Source: JADKAV01 sp963769435 (GTDB lineage Bacteria; Actinomycetota; Actinomycetes; S36-B12; UBA10799). Taken from it: 64,000 nt of DNA. This document shows, in pieces, positions 36,889 through 46,418 of the stretch. Each line of letters begins with the position of its first letter. Positions within the stretch are counted from its first letter, which is position 1. A program made the translations under genes and the position numbers. The stretch covers positions 744,001 to 808,000 of the forward strand of contig CAVYLN010000002.1 in assembly GCA_963769435.1 (NCBI GenBank), in the 5' to 3' direction. Below the pieces are notes generated by a model. It saw nothing but the letters and a program-made list of their open reading frames with translations. It had not been told where the DNA came from and searched no databases.

Positions 36889-36963
36889 GCGCCCAGGATA
36901 GGCCGACCCGCACGAACCCTCTTTTCGGCAACCCCAGGAAGGCCGGCCCCTTGGCGCAGCCGC

Positions 36964-36982
36964 TAAAGTTAGGCTTACCTAA
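36964..36982 (+). promoter_or_regulatory. IdeR/DtxR iron box
   Basis: TAAAGTTAGGCTTACCTAA matches the 19-bp IdeR/DtxR consensus (TWAGGTTAGSCTWACCTWA) at 18 of 19 positions. It lies 18 bp upstream of the ATG of the ferric iron-binding lipoprotein gene, so iron repression of that operon is strongly suggested. Confidence 0.85.
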
Positions 36983-36999
36983 CTCCTTGGAGGAAGTTC

Positions 37000-38019
37000 A
37001 TGCGCCGTACCGCGCTGGCCCTGGCCGCCGCGTCCCTGTTGGCCCTCGCCGGATGCACGGCGAACGACGAGTCCGCAAGCTCATCCGAGGGCGGACTGGT
37101 CGTCTACTCCGGCCGCAGCGAAGAGCTGATCGCCCCCCTCATCGAGCAGTTCGAGGCCGAAACGGGCACGGATGTCTCCGTTCGCTACGGAGACACCGCA
37201 GAATTGGCCGCGCAGGTCCTTGAGGAAGGCACAGACACTCCCGCCGATGTCTTCTTCGCCCAGGACGCCGGGGCGCTACAGGTGCTCCAGGACGAGGGCC
37301 TGACGACCGAGCTGCCCGCCACCACCATTGAGCAGGTACCGGCTCAATACCGCAGCGCCGAGGACCAGTGGGTCGGCACCAGCGGCAGGGCGCGCGTGAT
37401 CGTCTACAACACCGACGCCCTGAACGCAGACCAAGTGCCCGACAGCGTGCAGGACCTCACCGCACCGCAATGGCGGTCGCAGGTGGGCATCGCGCCGACC
37501 AACGCCTCGTTCCAGTCGTTCGTCACCGCCCTGCGGAAGACCCAGGGCGAAGCCGCTGCCGAGCAGTGGCTCGCGGATCTGGAGGCGAATGACGTGCAGA
37601 CCTTCGAGAACAACACGGCCATCGTCGACGCCGTGGACGCCGGACAGGTCGAGGTCGGTCTCGTGAACCACTATTACCTGTACGAGAAAGCAGACGAGGT
37701 GGGCGAAGAGAATCTCTCCGCCGCCAACGCGGCATTTGACGCCGGCGACCCCGGCAACCTGGTCAACGTTGCTGGCGTGGCAGTCACACCACAGGGCTCG
37801 GGCAACGCGTCCGCGCAGGAGTTTGTGGACTTCCTGCTCTCGGAGCAGGCACAGGACTTCTTCGCGACTCAGACCGCGGAGTACCCGCTCACAGACGCTG
37901 CGGAGCCCCGCGAGGGACTTCCACCGCTCGCGCAGATCGAGGGGCCGGAACTCACCCTGGACCAGTTGGCGGATCTGAGAGGCACGCAGGATCTGCTCAT
38001 GCGGGTTGGGCTGCTGTGA
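37000..38019 (+). CDS. Ferric iron ABC transporter substrate-binding lipoprotein
   Basis: A 339-residue lipoprotein of the FutA/FbpA/Sfu class. Signal with LAGC (Cys 19); the mature part starts LVVYSGRSEELIAPLIEQFE, the classical start of iron-binding periplasmic-type proteins. YYLYEK near residue 226 contains the Tyr pair typical of the ferric site. GGAGG precedes ATG 37000. Iron-box control and following permease and ATPase support ferric uptake. Confidence 0.9.
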   Translation: MRRTALALAAASLLALAGCTANDESASSSEGGLVVYSGRSEELIAPLIEQFEAETGTDVSVRYGDTAELAAQVLEEGTDTPADVFFAQDAGALQVLQDEGLTTELPATTIEQVPAQYRSAEDQWVGTSGRARVIVYNTDALNADQVPDSVQDLTAPQWRSQVGIAPTNASFQSFVTALRKTQGEAAAEQWLADLEANDVQTFENNTAIVDAVDAGQVEVGLVNHYYLYEKADEVGEENLSAANAAFDAGDPGNLVNVAGVAVTPQGSGNASAQEFVDFLLSEQAQDFFATQTAEYPLTDAAEPREGLPPLAQIEGPELTLDQLADLRGTQDLLMRVGLL

Positions 38020-38037
38020 GCGAGGCTGACTGACGTG

Positions 38038-39555
38038 ATGCGACCCACGCCGCTACATGCCCTGGGCGCGATCGCCGCGCTCGTGGCGGCGAGCCCGCTG
38101 CTGTACCTGTTCGTCCGGGCGAACGCAGCCGGATGGGACCAGATCGCCGAGATCCTCATCCGGCAACGCACTCTGGAACTGTCCGTGGCGAGCCTGGGGC
38201 TGGCTCTCGCGGTGGCGGGCACGTGCATCCTGATCGGGGTGCCGGTGGCCTGGGTGGTCACGATCGGGGACATCCCCGGGGGCCGGTGGTGGCTGGTGGC
38301 GGCCGCGCTGCCACTGGCAGTCCCTTCCTACGTCGCGGCGTACACGTGGCTGGCGGCGTTCCCGGGGCTGCAGGGCTTCCTGCCCGCCTGGGCGCTGCTC
38401 ACGCTGTGCAGCCTGCCCTATGTGATCCTGCCGGTGGCGGCGGTTCTGAGCCGGATCGATCCGGCCCACGCGGAGGTCGCCCGCACCCTGGGGCTGGGAC
38501 GGTGGCAGGCCGCCCGGCGTACCACGCTGCCACTGGTGGCCCCCGCCGCGGCCGCCGGCGGCCTGCTCACGGCTCTGTACACGCTCAGTGACTTCGGCGC
38601 CGTGTCACTGCTGCGCTTCGACACCTTCACCCGCGTCATCCAGACCTCGTACCGCGCCGCGTTCGACCGTACGAGCGCCGCTGTCCTGGCCATCGTGCTG
38701 GTGGCGTTGGCCCTGATCTTCGTGGCCCTGGAGCGGACGATGCGCAACCGCCACGAACTCTGGCGCGTCGGCTCCGGCACCTCTCGACCCCACCTTCGGC
38801 AACCCCTCGGGGCCTGGCGGTGGCCGAGCACCGTGGCCCTGGCCGTCCTGTTCGCGACATCGGTCGGCTTCCCGGTCGTGATGCTGATCCGCCTGATGTC
38901 CGCCTCGCGACAGACCGACCCGGATCCCGGAGCCTGGCTGCAGGCGGTCGCCAACACGGCACAAGCAGCGGGTCTGGGCGCATTGATCGCGATCGTCCTC
39001 GCCCTTCCGATCGCGGTGCTCGCCTCCCGTCGCCGGGATGTCGTCAGCCGCGCGGTGGAATCGACGGCGTTCGTCAGTCACGCACTGCCGGGCGTGGTCG
39101 TCGGGCTCTCCCTGGTCTTCCTGGGACTCGCGTTGTTCCCCGGGCTCTACCAGACACTCGTCATGCTGAGCTTCGGCTACGCGGTGCTCTTCCTGTCGAA
39201 CGCGATCGGCTCGATCCGCGCGGCGACCGACCAGGTCCCCCGGGGACTCGAGGACGTGGCTCGCACCCTCGGCCAGCGCCCGGGCGGAGCCTGGTTACGG
39301 GTCACCGCCCGGATCTCGCTGCCCGGTATCGCCGCCGGAGCACTGCTGGTCCTGCTGACCGCGATGAAGGAGTTGCCCGCCACCCTGATGCTCAGACCGA
39401 CCGGCTTCGACACCCTGGCCACATCCATGTGGACGCACACATCGGTCGGTTCGTTCAGCCAGGCAGCACCCTATGCCTTCGGGCTGATGGCGCTGGCCGC
39501 GATACCTGCCTTCCTGCTCGCCCGGATGAGCAGTGGTCAGGCAGGTGCCCGGTGA
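38038..39555 (+). CDS. Ferric iron ABC transporter permease
   Basis: A 505-residue permease with two fused binding-protein-dependent transport domains (FbpB class), about 12 helices. Two EAA-type loops are seen: HAEVARTLGLGRWQAARRTTLP near residue 142 and LEDVARTLGQRPGGAWLRVTA near 402. ATG 38038 follows a GTG one codon earlier. It is 18 bp after the lipoprotein gene and overlaps the ATPase as GTGA. Confidence 0.9.
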   Translation: MRPTPLHALGAIAALVAASPLLYLFVRANAAGWDQIAEILIRQRTLELSVASLGLALAVAGTCILIGVPVAWVVTIGDIPGGRWWLVAAALPLAVPSYVAAYTWLAAFPGLQGFLPAWALLTLCSLPYVILPVAAVLSRIDPAHAEVARTLGLGRWQAARRTTLPLVAPAAAAGGLLTALYTLSDFGAVSLLRFDTFTRVIQTSYRAAFDRTSAAVLAIVLVALALIFVALERTMRNRHELWRVGSGTSRPHLRQPLGAWRWPSTVALAVLFATSVGFPVVMLIRLMSASRQTDPDPGAWLQAVANTAQAAGLGALIAIVLALPIAVLASRRRDVVSRAVESTAFVSHALPGVVVGLSLVFLGLALFPGLYQTLVMLSFGYAVLFLSNAIGSIRAATDQVPRGLEDVARTLGQRPGGAWLRVTARISLPGIAAGALLVLLTAMKELPATLMLRPTGFDTLATSMWTHTSVGSFSQAAPYAFGLMALAAIPAFLLARMSSGQAGAR

Positions 39556-40700
39556 ACGCGATCGATGTGCGCGGGCTGAGTAAGCGCTTCGACACCGACG
39601 TACTCGTGGACGTGGACCTGCACGTCCCCGCAGGCGCGATCACTGCGGTCCTGGGCGGAAGCGGCTCCGGCAAGAGCACCCTGCTGCGATGCCTGGCCGG
39701 CCTGCTTCGCCCCGAACAGGGCGAGATCCGCATCGGTGGCACCGAAGTCTGCGGCAGAACGTGGGTTCCACCGGAGCGTCGCCGCGTGGGCCTTGTTCCG
39801 CAAGAAGGTGCCCTGTTCCCCCATCTGAACGTCTTCGACAACGTCGGCTTCGGGCTGCGCGGCCGCGATCGTGGGGTGCGCATCGAGGAGTTGCTCCGGC
39901 TGGTCGGACTACCCGGGACCGGTCGGATGCGACCCCATGAGCTCTCCGGCGGGATGCAGCAGCGAGTCGCAGTCGCCCGGGCGCTGGCCCCGCGTCCGGA
40001 GGTGCTGCTGCTGGACGAGCCCTTCTCAGCACTCGACGCCGGGCTGCGCGACGAGGTCCGGCGTGACATCTTCGCGGCCATCAGGAAGGACGGCGCGACG
40101 GCGGTGCTCGTCACCCACGACCAGCAAGAGGCCTTCGCGGTCGCCGATCGGGTCGCGGTCGTGATGGACGCCACCATCGTGCAGGATGCACCAGCCGAAG
40201 AGGTCTACCGACGTCCGGCGACACTCGACGTCGCACGTTTCGTGGGAGACCTGGTGGTCGTACCGGCCGAAGCCACCGGATCGGGCGTCGCCGTCACCCC
40301 GATCGGCGACCTGCCCTGCGACGCGCCGGTCAGCACTGGAACCGGCGGAGTGCTCGGCTTCCGCCCGGAGGATCTGCGTATGGACGGCTCCGGCTCGGTG
40401 TTCGCGCGTGGTCGCGTGGTGGCGGTCCGATACCACGGCCACGGCTGCATGGCGGAGGTCGCGATCGGAGGGCTGACCGTGCACGTGCGAACCCTCGAGA
40501 CGGGATATCGGATCGGCGATGAGGTCCAAGTCGGCTACGTGCGGCCAGCGAGGTTCTACGCATTGCCCGGGCAGACGGCTGCGATCAGCCCGGACGCGGA
40601 TCTCTCCGGCTTGTCGGAGACGGGCACAACCGGATCAGACCCGGCGTGGGGACCGCGGCAGGGTCCGGACCTGCGGTCGACGGGGTCCGCCACGCACTGA
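39552..40700 (+). CDS. Ferric iron ABC transporter ATP-binding protein
   Basis: A 382-residue ATPase of the FbpC type. Walker A GGSGSGKST, signature LSGGMQQRVAVARAL, Walker B LLLDEPFSALD, H-loop VTHDQQEA, then a C-terminal TOBE-like domain (GFRPEDLRM). GTG start at 39552 overlaps the permease stop as GTGA. The C-terminal about 35 residues (after SPDADL) are low-complexity. Confidence 0.93.
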   Translation: MNAIDVRGLSKRFDTDVLVDVDLHVPAGAITAVLGGSGSGKSTLLRCLAGLLRPEQGEIRIGGTEVCGRTWVPPERRRVGLVPQEGALFPHLNVFDNVGFGLRGRDRGVRIEELLRLVGLPGTGRMRPHELSGGMQQRVAVARALAPRPEVLLLDEPFSALDAGLRDEVRRDIFAAIRKDGATAVLVTHDQQEAFAVADRVAVVMDATIVQDAPAEEVYRRPATLDVARFVGDLVVVPAEATGSGVAVTPIGDLPCDAPVSTGTGGVLGFRPEDLRMDGSGSVFARGRVVAVRYHGHGCMAEVAIGGLTVHVRTLETGYRIGDEVQVGYVRPARFYALPGQTAAISPDADLSGLSETGTTGSDPAWGPRQGPDLRSTGSATH

Positions 40701-40784
40701 CAGTCCCATCGGGGTCAGCCCAAAGCTCGTCGTGGCCGCTGCCCCCGTTCAAGCCGAGTGCACGAGCCCCAGCACACTGATGAC

Positions 40785-41267
40785 ATGCGAATGCCGACGG
40801 TGAAGGGCCGGTCTCTGGCCGGCAGCGAACTCGCAGTGCCGGGCGGATTGGCCGGCGAGACCAACATCCTGCTCCTCGCGTTCCACCAGTGGCATCAACG
40901 CGACATCGACGCCTGGATCGCCGCGCTCTCCGACGCCGGCATCCCGACCAGCCCACCGCACGACGAAAGAGGCAGGGCCACCTCCGAGCGGGTTCCGGTG
41001 GTCCTCTACGAGATACCGATGCTCGGCGGCAAGTGGCAACCCTTCCGGGGCTTCATCGATGGGGGAATGGCCTCCAGCATCAAGGTGCCGGCGATCCTTG
41101 CCAGAACTGTCACCGTGTACGGACAGATCGGCGACGTCGAGCGGGCTCTGGAACTGCCCGACCGTCGTCACGTGTACGCCGCTGTGGAACGCGACGCACA
41201 GATCCTGGCCATCGAGCGGGGTTGGCCCGGGGACGTCGATGCCATAGTGCGATCGGCTCTGTCCTGA
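40785..41267 (+). CDS. Thioredoxin-fold-like protein of unknown function
   Basis: A 160-residue protein. Segment ILLLAFHQWHQRDIDAWIAAL and YEIPMLGGKWQPFRGFIDGGM recall the ATP10-like/thioredoxin-fold proteins of actinobacteria, but no CxxC is present. ATG 40785 was selected because the coding character begins there; no ribosome site is evident, so leaderless translation is possible. Confidence 0.55.
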   Translation: MRMPTVKGRSLAGSELAVPGGLAGETNILLLAFHQWHQRDIDAWIAALSDAGIPTSPPHDERGRATSERVPVVLYEIPMLGGKWQPFRGFIDGGMASSIKVPAILARTVTVYGQIGDVERALELPDRRHVYAAVERDAQILAIERGWPGDVDAIVRSALS

Positions 41268-41295
41268 CAGCACGACTGGTGCTTGGATGAGGGGC

Positions 41296-41736
41296 ATGCA
41301 GGTCACGCCATTTCTCTGGATCCAACATCCCGTCGAGGAGGCCGTCGACTTCTACATGGGCCTGTTCCCCGACGCTGAGACACTCGCCGGCCCAGAGGTT
41401 TCAGAGCACATGTCCTCGGCCACGATCGCCATCCAGGGACAGACGCTGCACCTGTTCAACGCCGGGACCTACCGGGAACTGACCGAAGCGTTCTCACTGA
41501 TGGTCACGTGCTCGACCCAGGACGAGATCGACCGACTGTGGGGCCCACTGTGCGACGGCGGAACGCCCACCCGTTGTGGCTGGGTCACCGACCGCTACGG
41601 GATCACCTGGCAGATCATCCCGGAGAACCTGCGCGAGTGGCTCGCCCATCCCGACCACGGCGCGGACGTCACCCGGGTGATGCTCGACATGGTCAAACTG
41701 GAGATCGGTCCGCTCAAGGCGGCCATGACGCCCTGA
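41296..41736 (+). CDS. VOC/PhnB-like protein
   Basis: A 146-residue member of the PhnB/3-demethylubiquinone methyltransferase-like branch of the VOC (glyoxalase-fold) superfamily: VTPFLWIQHPVEEAVDFYMGLF at the N-terminus, HLFNAGTY in the middle, WGPLCDGG and DRYGITWQIIPENL at the C-terminal half. Substrate unknown. ATG 41296 lies three codons after another ATG (41287). Confidence 0.85.
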   Translation: MQVTPFLWIQHPVEEAVDFYMGLFPDAETLAGPEVSEHMSSATIAIQGQTLHLFNAGTYRELTEAFSLMVTCSTQDEIDRLWGPLCDGGTPTRCGWVTDRYGITWQIIPENLREWLAHPDHGADVTRVMLDMVKLEIGPLKAAMTP

Positions 41737-41744
41737 GGATCCAG

Positions 41745-42641
41745 TCAGTGGCTGGCCAGTGATGCGGCCTGCTTCTCAGTCGGTGTCTCACCTGGCTTCA
41801 CATCCATCCGGTGCACCCGCCAGGCCAAAGCGATGGCCAGCGCCGCGACGAGGGCGACGAGGACCCCGCCAAGAGCGCCCGGGACGCCGAAGAGTTTGAA
41901 GATCACAGCGAGGTTGCTGATGATCACCATGCCGCCGACCAGGGTCCCGAGGGAGTGGACGGGTGCCCGTCCGGCGAAACGAGCTGCGAACGGGGCGACC
42001 AACAGCCCACCGATGATCAGGCCTGCGACCGCGCTCCACGGAACCTGTGACTCCTTGGCGCCGAACAGGAAGCCGGCAGACGCCGACACCGCTACGGCGA
42101 ACTCCGCGGCGCTGACGGTCCCGACCACCTTGCGCGGAGAGTGCTTGGTCAGCGTCATCAGCGACGGAGTGGCCACCGGCCCCCAACCGCCACCGCCGGT
42201 CGCGTCCACAAAACCGCCGAAGAGCCCCACCGGCCACAGGTGCCGAGTGCGTGCCTTGACCTGCGGGATCAACGTCCGGCCGAAGGCGAACCGCATGACG
42301 ATCGAGATACCCAGAACCAGAAGGATCAGGGCCATCCAGATGCGGGCGCCGTCAAGACTGACGTTGGTGAGCACCACGGCACCGAGGAAGGCACCGACGG
42401 ACCCGGGCACCCCGATGGCCAGCATGACGCGCCATTCGATGTTGCCCTCACGCCAGTGGGCCAGTCCCGAGACCAGCGTCGTGCCCATCTTGGCTGCGTG
42501 GGTCCCGGCGGACGCGGCGACAGCGGAGTAACCCATCAGGGTCAACAGCGTGGCCGACGTGATCCCGAACCCCATACCCAGGGATCCATCGACGAACTGC
42601 GCAAGACCGCCCACCAGGGCGAAAACCACGATGAGCGGCAT
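41745..42641 (-). CDS. TauE/SafE family sulfite/sulfonate exporter
   Basis: A 298-residue membrane protein with about eight helices. Two copies of the family pattern are seen: FVDGSLGMGFGITSATLLTLMG near residue 17 and FVDATGGGGWGPVATPSLM near 143. The family exports sulfur-containing anions or organosulfonates; the substrate here is not shown. GAAGGAGT precedes ATG 42641. Confidence 0.88.
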   Translation of the reverse strand: MPLIVVFALVGGLAQFVDGSLGMGFGITSATLLTLMGYSAVAASAGTHAAKMGTTLVSGLAHWREGNIEWRVMLAIGVPGSVGAFLGAVVLTNVSLDGARIWMALILLVLGISIVMRFAFGRTLIPQVKARTRHLWPVGLFGGFVDATGGGGWGPVATPSLMTLTKHSPRKVVGTVSAAEFAVAVSASAGFLFGAKESQVPWSAVAGLIIGGLLVAPFAARFAGRAPVHSLGTLVGGMVIISNLAVIFKLFGVPGALGGVLVALVAALAIALAWRVHRMDVKPGETPTEKQAASLASH

Positions 42642-42824
42642 GCCGACTCCTTCTATCCATTACTGCAAATGTTACCTCACTATGTTCACTTTAAACCTCG
42701 TCCAGCGAGTTGCCAATGTGACGTGTGACGCACGGGACGTCAAGTCAACGTCAAGGCGCACCTTGCCTGTTCTTGACGTTGCGGATCATCGAGCCTTAGC
42801 GGCCGATCCGGCGATCCTGGATAC

Positions 42825-43151
42825 ATGAGCAACAGCCCCCGAATCATCGCAACCACGGCCAGCGTGGCCCTGCTGGCCGCCGCCGGCGCAGGCGCCGCAG
42901 TCGCCGCTCTGGACTTCGTGGACTCCCCCCAGTCACAGACCGAACTCGACGCCAGCGCCACGACACAACTGCCCACTCCCCAGGATGACCGCACCACGGT
43001 CTATCGGGCACCGCAGGACGATGACGACTGGGACGACGAGGACTGGGACGATGACGACCACTCGGGTCAGATCCAGCCGGCACCGCCCAGCACCACGTTC
43101 AACGGTGGCCAGGGCCAGAAAGCGCCGAACAACACGTCGAAGTCGTCATGA
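42825..43151 (+). CDS. Small secreted acidic protein
   Basis: A 108-residue protein with a signal peptide (TTASVALLAAAGAGAAVAA) and an acidic mature part (QDDDDWDDEDWDDDDH). It leads the flavin electron-transfer operon and overlaps apbE as ATGA. A LDASATT segment recalls the flavinylation motif (D-x-x-S/T-G/S-A-T) recognised by ApbE but lacks one residue; it may be a metal-binding or flavin-carrier partner. Confidence 0.6.
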   Translation: MSNSPRIIATTASVALLAAAGAGAAVAALDFVDSPQSQTELDASATTQLPTPQDDRTTVYRAPQDDDDWDDEDWDDDDHSGQIQPAPPSTTFNGGQGQKAPNNTSKSS

Positions 43152-44029
43152 TCACGGTTTCGCGCAACACCTGGAAGACCGAGCTGCTGCTGTCGGTACG
43201 CGCCAACCACAACCCCGCCCTCGAGTCGGGCCTGCAGAGACTGCTCGACGCCGAGGTCGCACACCTGGATCGTTCGGCCAGCCGGTTCCGGGACGACTCG
43301 GACCTCGCCCGCGTCAACGCCCGGGCCGGCGCCTGGGTGGAGGTCTCCTGGTCTTTCGTAACTGTGTTGACCGCGGCGCTGGATGCGGCGCGGATCAGCG
43401 GCGGACTGGTCGACCCCACGATGGGCCGCGCGATCAAGGCCGCCGGATACGACAGATGGGCCGGACAGGCCACATCGACCAGACCTGGCATCCATCGCGG
43501 CCGGTGGCGCACCGTCGGCATCCGCCCCGGACGCCGACAGGCACAGGTGCGGGTCACTGAGGGCGCCGAACTCGACCTCGGATCGATCGCCAAGGCCTGG
43601 CTGGCCGATCGGCTGGCCACCACGGTGCATCGAGCAGGACACGACGTCTGCGCCAACATGGGCGGCGACATCCGCGTCATCGCCGGCCAGCCGTGGACGG
43701 TCTGGGCCGACCCAGGCGTACCTGGCGTCGAGCCCCGACCCGTGGACCTCGTCGACGGGGGCCTGGCCACCAGCGGTGTGGGCAAGCGGGCCTGGGAGGG
43801 CGGCCACCACATCATCGATCCCCGGACCGGAACCCCCGCCGAAACCCCGTGGGCCTCCGTCTCGGCAGTGGCTGCGACCGCCACCCACGCCAACACCGCG
43901 AGCACAGCCGGCGTGATCCTCGGCGACCGGGGCCCGCAGTGGATGTCGCGGCGGGGCATCGATACCCGGTTCGTCGGATTGCACGAAGTGGCCACGACGA
44001 ACCGTTGGCCACAGGAGGTGGCGGCATGA
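43148..44029 (+). CDS. apbE: FAD:protein FMN transferase
   Basis: Attaches FMN covalently to Ser/Thr of target proteins. The 293-residue protein has the ApbE pattern: SRFRDDSDLARVNA near residue 45, VDPTMGRAIKAAGYDR near 90, ELDLGSIAKAWLADR near 140 (flavin pocket), NMGGDIRV, ATSGVGKRAW and HHIIDPRTGTPAE near 220 (Mg site). There is no N-terminal lipobox, so it may be cytoplasmic or Tat/Sec-independent. It overlaps both neighbours as ATGA. Confidence 0.93.
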   Translation: MITVSRNTWKTELLLSVRANHNPALESGLQRLLDAEVAHLDRSASRFRDDSDLARVNARAGAWVEVSWSFVTVLTAALDAARISGGLVDPTMGRAIKAAGYDRWAGQATSTRPGIHRGRWRTVGIRPGRRQAQVRVTEGAELDLGSIAKAWLADRLATTVHRAGHDVCANMGGDIRVIAGQPWTVWADPGVPGVEPRPVDLVDGGLATSGVGKRAWEGGHHIIDPRTGTPAETPWASVSAVAATATHANTASTAGVILGDRGPQWMSRRGIDTRFVGLHEVATTNRWPQEVAA

Positions 44030-44577
44030 CCTGGGAACTCATCCGCGTCACCGGCCTGGTGGCTCTGGCGCTGCTGACGGTGTCGGTGGCACTCGGGATC
44101 GCCGGCCCAGCCATACGCCGCCCCACCCTTCGACTGACGTCTGTGAGCCTGCATCTGACCGCCGCGGTCGGGGGTATCGCATTGGTCGTGGCACACGTGG
44201 TGTTCGCAGTCCTCGACAGTTGGGTGACAGTGCCACTGTCCGCAGCCGTCCTGCCCGGGGCATCACCGTGGGAACCCCTGTGGGTCGGCGTCGGCACGGT
44301 CGCGTTCGATCTCCTGATCGTGATGGCCGCTACCTCCGCGTTGAGGCAACAGGCGCCGCGGCTCTGGTGGCGGGCCCACGTCCTGGCCTACCCCGCGTGG
44401 GCGTTGGTCTGGGTGCACACCCTGACCATCGGAACGGATCGGGGAACCACCCTGATGATCACTCTGGCCGCGGCCAGCGCGGGGCTCGTGGCCGCCGCCA
44501 TCATGGTGCGCCTCATGAGCCGGCCGGGCCCGGTCGGCACCAAGCCCACCCCCGAGAGAGTCGAGGTTTCGCAATGA
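44026..44577 (+). CDS. Ferric reductase-like transmembrane protein
   Basis: A 183-residue membrane protein with about five helices. His residues in helices (TSVSLHLTAAV, VVAHVVFAVL, WWRAHVLAYPAWALVWVHTL) match the bis-haem ligands of the ferric reductase/YedZ-like superfamily. Translationally coupled (ATGA) to apbE and to the next gene. Likely moves electrons across the membrane. Confidence 0.85.
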   Translation: MTWELIRVTGLVALALLTVSVALGIAGPAIRRPTLRLTSVSLHLTAAVGGIALVVAHVVFAVLDSWVTVPLSAAVLPGASPWEPLWVGVGTVAFDLLIVMAATSALRQQAPRLWWRAHVLAYPAWALVWVHTLTIGTDRGTTLMITLAAASAGLVAAAIMVRLMSRPGPVGTKPTPERVEVSQ

Positions 44578-45798
44578 CCGTCCAGATCCGTCCAGCCAGT
44601 CTGCTTCCCGGGATCGCGGTCGCGGGCATACCCGCCGCCCCGGCGCCGCATCGGTTGCTGGGCCCCGGGACGCTGCTTCTGTCGAACGCCCGGCCAGGTC
44701 TCACCGTGAGCCTGCCGGAGCATCAGGCACAGTGGGGTCCCACGCCGCGAGCGAGCCTGCCGCAACTGATCGACGCCGCCGAACGCACCGGGCTTGGTCG
44801 GCGCTGGAGGTGCGGGCTTCCCCACCGGCCGCAAACTCCGGTCGCTGGCACAGGGCAAGACCGGGCCGGTGATCGTGAACGGATCGGAGGGCGAATCCGC
44901 GAGCGGCAAGGACACGGTGCTGCTCACGCACGTGCCACATCTGGTGCTCGACGGGGCAGTGCTCACCGCCCGGGCACTGGCCAGCCGGGAAGTCATCGTT
45001 CGCGTCCCCGTATCGCGGCCGACGGTGATCGCCATCGTGCACGCGGCCGTCGGCCAACGCAACGACGGGATCCGGATCACGGTGAGTCCTGGCGAGGACT
45101 CGTTCATCGCCGGTGAGGCCTCCGCGGTCATCTCGTCCCTGCAGGGAGGTCCTGCCAGACCGGCAGCTCTTGGGAAACCGCCCACGATGCGCAAGGGCAT
45201 GCGCTCACGGCCGGTGATGCTGAGCAACGTCGAGACCTTCGCGAGGCTCGCGCTGGCCGCGAGGGGGCATACCGGCACGAGCAGCCTCGTCACCGTGTCG
45301 GGCGCGGTCCTTGACGCCGGCGTGATGGAGTTCCAACCTGCGACGCCCTTGGGCCACGTCCTGAGGTCCGCCGGCGCGGACTCCGACCTAGCGGCTGTGA
45401 TCACAGGCGGCTGGCACGGGACGTGGATGCGCCCCGACGGCAACCGGCTGTCAACGCCCACGAACCGGAACGCCTTCGGTGCGGCAGGCTGGCACTGGGG
45501 CGCGGGCGCATTGATCGCCATCCCCCACGACCCGTGTCCGGTCGATGTCCTGCATGCGATCACGGACTACCTGGTGGGCGAGGGGGCCAAGCAGTGCGGG
45601 CCGTGCGTCCTAGGGCTCGAATCGGCCCGCGACGATCTGGCGGCCTCCCGCGAGGTGACCGATCGGGTGCTGGGTCGCGGACTGTGCGCACATCCCACCG
45701 CAACCATCTCAGCGATCCGTTCGGGCCAAGCACTGCTGGCCGACGAGTTGGCGGCTCATCGGTCTGGGCTGTGCATGCACGCAAGGGGCCTGTCATGA
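44574..45798 (+). CDS. NuoF-like FMN/4Fe-4S oxidoreductase (one apparent frameshift)
   Basis: Flavoprotein similar to the NADH-binding subunit of complex I. The first frame from ATG 44574 gives the N-terminal 73 residues; near 44794 the frame changes, and dropping one base restores VGAGGAGFPTGRKLRSL (flavin/nucleotide loop). The rest contains VNGSEGESASGKDT and a C-terminal NuoF-type Fe-S motif QCGPCVLG with a later Cys (GLCAHPT). The corrected protein has 407 residues. It probably feeds electrons between NAD(P)H, ferredoxin and the membrane reductase. Confidence 0.85.
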
Positions 45799-45989
45799 GC
45801 AGTGTGAACATCGATTGGCGGCGGTGTCGCGGCCATGGCGCCTGCTCAGCGGCGCTGGAGGAGTTGATCACGCTGGACGAGTGGGGTTACCCGGTCCTCA
45901 CCGATCGCGAGGTTCCGGATGATCTGCACGCGGCGGCGCGCATGGCCCAGTGGACCTGCCCGGCCGCAGCGCTGCGGGTCAGCCGATGA
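45795..45989 (+). CDS. Small ferredoxin
   Basis: A 64-residue ferredoxin with CRGHGAC and, at the C-terminus, CPAAALRV: the C-x5-C...CP pattern of single 3Fe-4S (or 4Fe-4S) cluster ferredoxins that often serve P450 or flavoprotein partners. Start overlaps the NuoF-like stop as ATGA. Last gene of the operon. Confidence 0.88.
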   Translation: MSSVNIDWRRCRGHGACSAALEELITLDEWGYPVLTDREVPDDLHAAARMAQWTCPAAALRVSR

Positions 45990-45998
45990 TGCGCCACA

Positions 45999-46418
45999 TC
46001 ACGGCTGGACTTCAGGCGGCAGGCGACCGGAACGTAGATGCTCCAGGGTCACCGCTTCCAGGATCCTGCGTTCGGCGGTGCGCACTGCGAGCCACACGTC
46101 CTCCAAGCCCGCTGCCGCCCCTTCGTACTCGATGTTCTCGGGGCGCTCCCCCTGCACCACCGTCAGCGGACCGTCGACGGCTCGAATGATGTCGGCCAAC
46201 GTGATCTCATCGGCCGACCTGGCCAACTGATACCCCCCTTCCCTGCCACGTCTGGTGCGCACGATCCCCGCCCTGCGCAGATCCGACATCGCGGAGCGGA
46301 CGTAGTCCCTCGGCAGGCCCTGGTCCTCGGCGATCCCGTCGAGTGAGACGAAGTCGTCCTGTCCCGCCAGTTCCGCCGCGGCCTGGATCGCGAACACGAT
46401 CCTCCCCGTCAGCCTCAT
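45999..46418 (-). CDS. Rrf2 family transcriptional regulator
   Basis: A 139-residue regulator. The winged-helix pattern (GIAEDQGLPRDYVRSAMSDLRRAGIVRTRRGREGGYQLAR) is typical of Rrf2. The Cys triad used for an Fe-S cluster in IscR/NsrR is absent, so it senses something else or nothing by a cluster. Overlaps the upstream lipoprotein gene as ATGA and converges on the ferredoxin operon. Confidence 0.9.
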   Translation of the reverse strand: MRLTGRIVFAIQAAAELAGQDDFVSLDGIAEDQGLPRDYVRSAMSDLRRAGIVRTRRGREGGYQLARSADEITLADIIRAVDGPLTVVQGERPENIEYEGAAAGLEDVWLAVRTAERRILEAVTLEHLRSGRLPPEVQP

